10,194 nucleotides of DNA from an uncultured Eubacteriales bacterium (GTDB lineage Bacteria; Bacillota; Clostridia; Oscillospirales; Acutalibacteraceae): contig ONWI01000162.1 in the NCBI GenBank assembly GCA_900321515.1, forward strand, positions 1 through 10,194. The letters run 5' to 3'. Shown one piece after another: positions 5,620 to 10,194 of this stretch. The translations under genes and the position numbers were made by a program. Every line of letters begins with the position of its first letter. Position 1 is the stretch's first letter. The notes under the pieces are model-generated. The model was not told where the DNA came from. It did not search any database and was given only the letters and a program-made list of their open reading frames with translations.

Positions 5620-7308
5620 ATGATTATGCACACTATACCTTTTTCCGAATTCGGGCTTTCGGAGCCTGTATTGCAGGCAATAGACGACATCGGCTATGAA
5701 GAAGCCACTCCTATACAGACCAGGACAATCCCGCTGCTCATAAGCGGCAGGGATGTAATAGGTCAGTCCCAGACCGGAACGGGAAAGACTGCCGCCTTTG
5801 CCATTCCCGCCATAGAGCGGCTGATTGCCGACAAAGAAGCCGGCGTTCAGGTGCTGATTCTTTGCCCCACCCGCGAGCTTGCCATACAGGCGTGCAATGA
5901 GATACGCAAACTGACGAGGCACATCCCGTTTATACGCGCAGCCGCCATTTACGGAGGGCAGGATATTGATTATCAGATACGGCAGCTGCATTCCGGCGTT
6001 CAGATAGTCGTCGGCACTCCGGGCAGGATCATGGATCACATGCGCCGCCGCACACTTATGCTGAACAGCGTGAAGATTGCCATTCTTGACGAAGCGGACG
6101 AAATGCTCTCCATGGGCTTCCGCGAGGACATCGACGAAATTTTTTCGCACATTCCCCGTCAGCGTCAGACCGTGCTCTTTTCGGCAACAATGTCGGAGGA
6201 AATCCTCGAGATAACCAATCTCTATATGACCGATCCGACGGTGATACGGGTGATGCGCAAGGAATTGACCGTTGAGGGAATCGACGAGTACTACTACAAC
6301 ATCCCGCACAGCCACAAAATCGAGGCGCTCAGCCGCCTGATGGACGTATACCGTCCCGAACCCGCCATGGTGTTCTGCAACACAAAAAAACAGGTTGATG
6401 AGCTTGTAAGCGCAATGCAGCAGCGCGGATATGTTGCCGAAGGACTTCACGGCGACATGAAGCAGCAGGCGCGCGACCATGTGATGAACACATTCCGCAG
6501 CGGCAAGGTTGACATTCTGATAGCCACCGACGTAGCCGCCAGGGGAATAGACGTCAGCGGAATCGGCGCGGTATTCAATTACGACATCCCGCAGGACTAT
6601 GAATATTACGTCCACCGAATCGGCAGAACCGGACGGGCAGGAAAATCCGGTCTTGCCTTCACATTTGTCACCGGCTCCCACGAGATGGCGGAGCTTCGGG
6701 GCATCATGAAGTATACCGGCAAGGAGATATCCAACAGTTCGATACCGACCAGCGCGCAGGTGATGGAATGCCGCAGAAAGAGATTTGCCCTCAGTGTCTG
6801 CGCAGCAGTGGAGCATGAGGATCTCACCGAATACATTCAGATGGTCGAGCAGCTGTCGGACGAAGGGATTTCACCCGTTGAAATCGCCGCGGCTCTGCTC
6901 AGATCAGAGATGACTTCAGGCGGCAAGACCGCCATACCGAGTGAAGCGGACGATTTTGCCTTTGCCGGGCACGAACGCCGCAGGCAGGGAGACAACCGCA
7001 GACAGGACGAGCGCAGGGAACGCCGCAAATACGGCAGACTGCGCGGGAATGAACGCAGCAGTCATCCCACATCCAAAATATACATAAACATAGGCAGCAG
7101 CGCGGGACTGCTTCCAAAGCACATTGTCGGAACGGTAGCCAACGAGGCCGGGCTCCCCGGCAAATCCATAGGAAGAATCGAGATCAACGAGCGCTATTCC
7201 ACGTTCGACGTACCGCAGGAGGCTGCCGAATCGGTCATTGAGATTCTGAACAGGACACGCATCATAGGCAGAAAGGTCACGGCAAGGCTTTACACGGAGC
7301 AATTCTGA
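5620..7308 (+). CDS. DEAD-box ATP-dependent RNA helicase, CsdA/DeaD type
   Basis: An ATP-dependent RNA helicase that unwinds structured RNA, probably in ribosome assembly, mRNA turnover or cold adaptation. All family motifs are in place: Q motif (GYEEATPIQ, 25-33), Walker A SQTGTGKT (50-57), PTRELA (83-88), TPGR (133-136), DEAD (157-160), SAT (188-190), VFCNTKKQ (251-258), the motif V stretch ending TDVAARGID (303-311) and HRIGRTGRAG (332-341). A basic, probably disordered linker (about 451-480, rich in Arg) leads to a C-terminal DbpA/CsdA RNA-binding domain (485-557, KIYINIGSSAGL). The length of 562 fits CsdA-like proteins. The ATG at 5620 follows AGGGGGA by 6 bases; an ATG two codons on is possible. 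The gene stands alone with its own promoter and a long leader. The exact name (deaD, csdA or cshA) cannot be fixed from sequence. Confidence 0.95.
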   Translation: MIMHTIPFSEFGLSEPVLQAIDDIGYEEATPIQTRTIPLLISGRDVIGQSQTGTGKTAAFAIPAIERLIADKEAGVQVLILCPTRELAIQACNEIRKLTRHIPFIRAAAIYGGQDIDYQIRQLHSGVQIVVGTPGRIMDHMRRRTLMLNSVKIAILDEADEMLSMGFREDIDEIFSHIPRQRQTVLFSATMSEEILEITNLYMTDPTVIRVMRKELTVEGIDEYYYNIPHSHKIEALSRLMDVYRPEPAMVFCNTKKQVDELVSAMQQRGYVAEGLHGDMKQQARDHVMNTFRSGKVDILIATDVAARGIDVSGIGAVFNYDIPQDYEYYVHRIGRTGRAGKSGLAFTFVTGSHEMAELRGIMKYTGKEISNSSIPTSAQVMECRRKRFALSVCAAVEHEDLTEYIQMVEQLSDEGISPVEIAAALLRSEMTSGGKTAIPSEADDFAFAGHERRRQGDNRRQDERRERRKYGRLRGNERSSHPTSKIYINIGSSAGLLPKHIVGTVANEAGLPGKSIGRIEINERYSTFDVPQEAAESVIEILNRTRIIGRKVTARLYTEQF

Positions 7309-7324
7309 AAGACCCGCAATGAGC

Positions 7325-7350
7325 AATCAGCTATCAGGGAAATGCTGATT
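7325..7350 (+). terminator. Weak hairpin after the helicase gene
   Basis: AATCAGC (7325-7331) pairs with GCTGATT (7344-7350) around a 12-base loop, 16 bases past the helicase stop. No T-run follows, so it is at best a weak or protein-assisted terminator, or an mRNA 3' end stabiliser. A second small stem, AAAGA/TCTTT (7384-7388 with 7397-7401), lies downstream. Confidence 0.35.
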
Positions 7351-7488
7351 AAGTCAATTCACACACCGCTCAAAGGCATATCCAAAGATTTACAAGTCTT
7401 TACATGGAAACGAACTCACAGCGCATTTGTTCTCATGTGAAGACTTTTCTTTTGTTGTTAATTATTCTTTAAATATCCCAAAATAGTA

Positions 7489-7517
7489 TTGCACATACTA
7501 TAAAAATATTGTAAAAT
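7489..7517 (+). promoter_or_regulatory. Probable promoter of the membrane protein gene
   Basis: TTGCAC (7489-7494), a 17-base spacer and TAAAAT (7512-7517). The start of transcription would fall near 7524, only about 5 bases before the ATG at 7529, which would leave the mRNA nearly leaderless. Confidence 0.5.
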
Positions 7518-7528
7518 CAGTAAGATAA

Positions 7529-9349
7529 ATGCAAAATCTGAATATCGCAAATACGGAGTTGATAATAAAGGTGGAATTTGACACGTTACAGGAGAGCAGA
7601 CGAAAGGCAATTTGTTATTATATCTACGCAACCGTCTTTTGCCTGATCACCGCTTTTTTGTTTTGGAAGTGCAGATATGGTTTTGGCAACATTGATGAGG
7701 CATTTTTTATCACAACGCCATACAGATTATTACAGGGAGATAAACTGATTCTACACGAATGGCATTTGTCTCAGACGTCATCAGTCCTTCTGATTCCCGC
7801 CGTAAAGCTGCAATTAATGCTTTTTGGAAATATGGACGGGGTAATATTGCATTTCAGGTACATTTTCACCGCAGTATGGAGTGCCTTCTCTCTCTTTTTC
7901 TTCATCCGCCTGAGGCAATTCTCTGCGATAGGCGCGGCTCTTGCCTCTTATGTCTTTTTGATCTACGCGCCCTTCGGTATTATGGCATTGTCGTATAATT
8001 CCATGGGAATCCTGACGCTTACTGCAGCAGCCGTTATCATGACCACAGCCAAAACGCATAGACTGATACAGTATGTTATCTCAGGGATTTTCTATGCTGC
8101 GTCGGTTCTGTGCTGTCCTTTTCTTGTAACAATATACATACTGTATTCTGTCGGTCTGGCAGTAATAGCCATGGCTGATAAACACAATCGTAAAATATTT
8201 CCGGATTGTGATGTAAAACATCTGTTTAAAATCTGGCTTTGTGAAACTCTCGGAGCAGCACTGTCAGCATTGCCTTTTCTCGTGTATATATTCAGTAATA
8301 TTTCAATCAGTAAATTGCTTGAGGTTATTCCTCTTATGCTTGATGACCCGGAACATTCGGAATTATCTTTTTTCAGCAAAGCCCGCGGTTTTTCAACAGC
8401 CACTATAAAAGAGGCTGGAATATTTATTGCAATAACGATTGTTATTTTCCTGATAGTCAAGCTAAGAAAAAAGCATCAGAAAGCCTGCCTGATAGCAATG
8501 TATGTGAATACATGTCTTTATCTAATTTGTGCGTTCTGGATGCATATGTACATTAACCACATAATGTTTCCGCTGAATCTGTTAGGAATCTATTGTGCGC
8601 TGAATTATCGCAGCAAAATCACAAGTAAAATGCTGTACGGAATGTATATGCCAGGATTGATTTACACATTTTGCATTTATTATTCCTCGAATCAGCGCTT
8701 TTATGTCATATCATCCGCTTCGACAGTATCCATAGCCGCCAGCATAATCTTTATCGTTTTATATACCAAAGAACTTTTCAAAACACAGAAATTCAGCATC
8801 ATGAAATTCAGCGTCTGCATTTCAAGCGCGCTGATTTCAGTTCTGATGTGCGTGCAGCTGAGTTTGGAGTTGTATTTAAGATATAACAATGTGTTCTGGG
8901 ATACTTCAATCCACACTCAAACCGAGCTGATCGGCTTCGGACCCGAAAAAGGCATATTGGCTACACCGCAAATGCTCAGTATCTATTCCAATATGTATGA
9001 AGATGTTTCGGAAATCGGGTTGGATAAGCAGTTGAATGTATTATTCCTTTCAAAAAACACATGGCTTTATCTTTGCAGTTCAAACAGATCAGCATCTTAT
9101 TCCGCATGGCTGTCCGGAGTGCGTGAGAACAGCGTCAAGCGTCTGAAGAGATATTATAAGATCAATAAATCAAAAGCGCCGGATATTATCTTTGTGGAGT
9201 CACAATACGGAGAATATGTATCGTACTTTACATCAGACGACAGCTGCGTCACCAGAACAGAAAACGGAAATTATATTATAGCTATCAGGCAATTAAAAAT
9301 AAAAAAAGAAAAGCGCACAGCGCCAATAATGGGAGTCCAGGGGGGCTGA
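7529..9349 (+). CDS. Multi-pass membrane protein, GT-C glycosyltransferase-like
   Basis: A 606-residue integral membrane protein with about 11 to 13 hydrophobic segments (first at 27-45, others between 107 and 448) and a soluble C-terminal part at about 450-590. After the first segment comes FGNIDEAFFITTPYRLLQGD (52-71), an acidic Asp56-Glu57 pair in an external loop followed by an Arg-Leu-Leu-x-Gly-Asp motif. This layout recalls GT-C glycosyltransferases (ArnT/PMT-like) that use lipid-linked sugars, so it may build or modify a surface glycan. I do not recognise a named family. Base use is clearly more AT-rich than its neighbours, with many TTA, ATA and AAA codons, which suggests a different origin. 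No good ribosome binding site precedes the ATG. The last residues (about 595-606) and the TGA stop fall in the GC-rich hairpin repeat, so the original C-terminus may differ. The gene has no functional partner nearby. Confidence 0.75.
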   Translation: MQNLNIANTELIIKVEFDTLQESRRKAICYYIYATVFCLITAFLFWKCRYGFGNIDEAFFITTPYRLLQGDKLILHEWHLSQTSSVLLIPAVKLQLMLFGNMDGVILHFRYIFTAVWSAFSLFFFIRLRQFSAIGAALASYVFLIYAPFGIMALSYNSMGILTLTAAAVIMTTAKTHRLIQYVISGIFYAASVLCCPFLVTIYILYSVGLAVIAMADKHNRKIFPDCDVKHLFKIWLCETLGAALSALPFLVYIFSNISISKLLEVIPLMLDDPEHSELSFFSKARGFSTATIKEAGIFIAITIVIFLIVKLRKKHQKACLIAMYVNTCLYLICAFWMHMYINHIMFPLNLLGIYCALNYRSKITSKMLYGMYMPGLIYTFCIYYSSNQRFYVISSASTVSIAASIIFIVLYTKELFKTQKFSIMKFSVCISSALISVLMCVQLSLELYLRYNNVFWDTSIHTQTELIGFGPEKGILATPQMLSIYSNMYEDVSEIGLDKQLNVLFLSKNTWLYLCSSNRSASYSAWLSGVRENSVKRLKRYYKINKSKAPDIIFVESQYGEYVSYFTSDDSCVTRTENGNYIIAIRQLKIKKEKRTAPIMGVQGG

Positions 9350-9422
9350 CCCTCCTGGCAGGTCAAGGGCAGAGCCCTTGCGGGGCGGTGGGCAGAGCCC
9401 CACAAGCTCGGCGGAGCCGAGC
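9313..9422. repeat. GC-rich array of five small hairpins, probable dispersed intergenic repeat
   Basis: Five tandem inverted repeats with very short loops: GCGC-ACA-GCGC (9313-9323); CCAGGGGGG-CTGA-CCCTCCTGG (9337-9358, one G-T pair); CAAGGGC-AGA-GCCCTTG (9364-9380); GTGGGC-AGA-GCCCCAC (9388-9403, one bulge); GCTCGGC-GGA-GCCGAGC (9406-9422). The block is sharply more GC-rich than the gene before it. From memory, similar G-rich 'GGGTCCAGGGGGCT' intergenic blocks occur many times in some Ruminococcus-like genomes; this cannot be tested in one window. The repeat may extend to about 9475, where CGGTA (9436-9440) pairs with TACCG (9462-9466). The membrane protein's stop codon lies in the loop of the second hairpin. 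A terminator or RNA-stability role is possible. Confidence 0.6.
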
Positions 9423-9607
9423 GAGTGAGACGCACCGGTAAATAAAACGAGGTCAGGCGAATACCGAAATCGTAAAAATCCAAATCCGTCCTTCCCACGT
9501 GTGGAGAAAAAAGCTCCCCACTTCAAAACACCCAAGCCCCGTATTATCGCCTTTTTGCAAATTTTGCAATCGGCTAAAAATAGAAAAAAACAAAGGAGCA
9601 AGTAAAA

Positions 9608-9898
9608 ATGATCAAACACATCGTACTCTTCAAACTGAGCGACAACAGCCCTGAGAACTGCGCAAAGACAGCCGAAGTACTTCAGTCGATGGACGGCAGG
9701 GTAGAACTGCTGCGCGGAATTACCGTCGGCACCGACAATCTTCATTCGCCCCGTTCCTACGACATAGCCCTCGAGGTGCTGCTCGACGACATGGACGCTC
9801 TTGAAGCCTATCAGCATGACGACTATCACTGCAACGTCGTCAAGAAGCACATGCATTCCGTCGCATGTGCCAGCGTTGCCATTGATTTTGACATCTGA
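9608..9898 (+). CDS. Dabb family (stress-responsive alpha/beta barrel) protein
   Basis: A 96-residue protein that is a single Dabb domain, a dimeric ferredoxin-like alpha/beta barrel. The opening MIKHIVLFKL, the central Y-D-I-A-L-E-V strand (YDIALEVLLDDMDALEAYQ, 51-69) and the His-rich YHCNVVKKHMHSV segment (73-85) are typical of the family. Members range from plant stress proteins to bacterial proteins of unknown function and some polyketide cyclases, so no reaction can be named. The start is ATG with AGGAG at 9594-9598, 9 bases upstream. Base use is like that of the housekeeping genes and unlike the membrane protein before it. It appears to be transcribed alone: a repeat block lies upstream and a new promoter downstream. 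No convincing promoter of its own was found in the AT-rich 9541-9600 stretch. Confidence 0.85.
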   Translation: MIKHIVLFKLSDNSPENCAKTAEVLQSMDGRVELLRGITVGTDNLHSPRSYDIALEVLLDDMDALEAYQHDDYHCNVVKKHMHSVACASVAIDFDI

Positions 9899-9900
9899 TA

Positions 9901-10194
<294 letters not shown>

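Noticed and set aside
5617..6816. 399-codon open frame on the minus strand opposite the helicase
   Set aside because: It mirrors the codon pattern of the helicase gene, has no recognisable domain and no suitable ribosome binding site. The plus strand carries every DEAD-box motif.
9337..9422. CRISPR array reading of the hairpin block
   Set aside because: The units differ in length and sequence, and there are no equal-length spacers and no cas genes.
9497..9527. Minus-strand terminator at GTGGAG-AAAAAAG-CTCCCCAC
   Set aside because: The T-run of the minus strand lies in the loop, not after the stem, and no minus-strand gene ends here.
9293..9856. 187-codon minus-strand open frame across the hairpin repeat and the Dabb gene
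   Set aside because: It crosses structured repeat DNA and is antisense to a recognised domain, with low-complexity and Phe/Leu-rich content. No domain is visible.

Overview
The window looks like chromosomal DNA of an anaerobic, gut-type Firmicute (Clostridia, Ruminococcus/Oscillospiraceae-like). This is inferred from the Bacillota-style class II aldolase, strong Shine-Dalgarno sites of AGGAGG type, TTGACA-17-TATAAT promoters, a DUF5662 protein and a DUF4832-like lipoprotein. The content is mostly housekeeping metabolism, and no phage, CRISPR, transposase, tRNA or rRNA gene is visible.

Left part (1-2490): the 3' end of a class II fructose-bisphosphate aldolase closes with a long hairpin terminator. 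After a clear sigma-A-type promoter come a threonine ammonia-lyase with a C-terminal ACT domain (ilvA) and a RidA enamine/imine deaminase, which form an operon. The lyase makes reactive enamines and RidA hydrolyses them. A terminator ends this unit.

Middle part (2491-7320): a HAD phosphatase of the phosphoglycolate phosphatase type overlaps by 11 bases a secreted lipoprotein with a sugar-hydrolase-like WGEW motif. A bidirectional terminator separates them from a convergent DUF5662 gene on the minus strand. A 331-base AT-rich region then carries divergent promoters, one for DUF5662 and one for a long-leader DEAD-box RNA helicase of the CsdA/DeaD type.

Right part (7321-10194): an AT-rich gene for a multi-pass membrane protein, probably a GT-C glycosyltransferase-like enzyme, looks acquired or at least unlike its neighbours in base use. 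Its last codons and stop lie inside a GC-rich array of small hairpins that looks like a dispersed intergenic repeat. A small Dabb-family protein follows, and then the promoter, structured leader and first 42 codons of ketol-acid reductoisomerase (ilvC). With ilvA at the other end, the window touches isoleucine/branched-chain amino acid synthesis twice, though the two genes are about 8 kb apart and not co-transcribed.

The least explained items are the hairpin-array repeat that supplies the membrane protein's stop codon, the terminator placed directly against the phosphatase ribosome binding site, and the inverted repeats upstream of ilvC and between the divergent promoters. Nothing here amounts to a convincing new multi-gene system.
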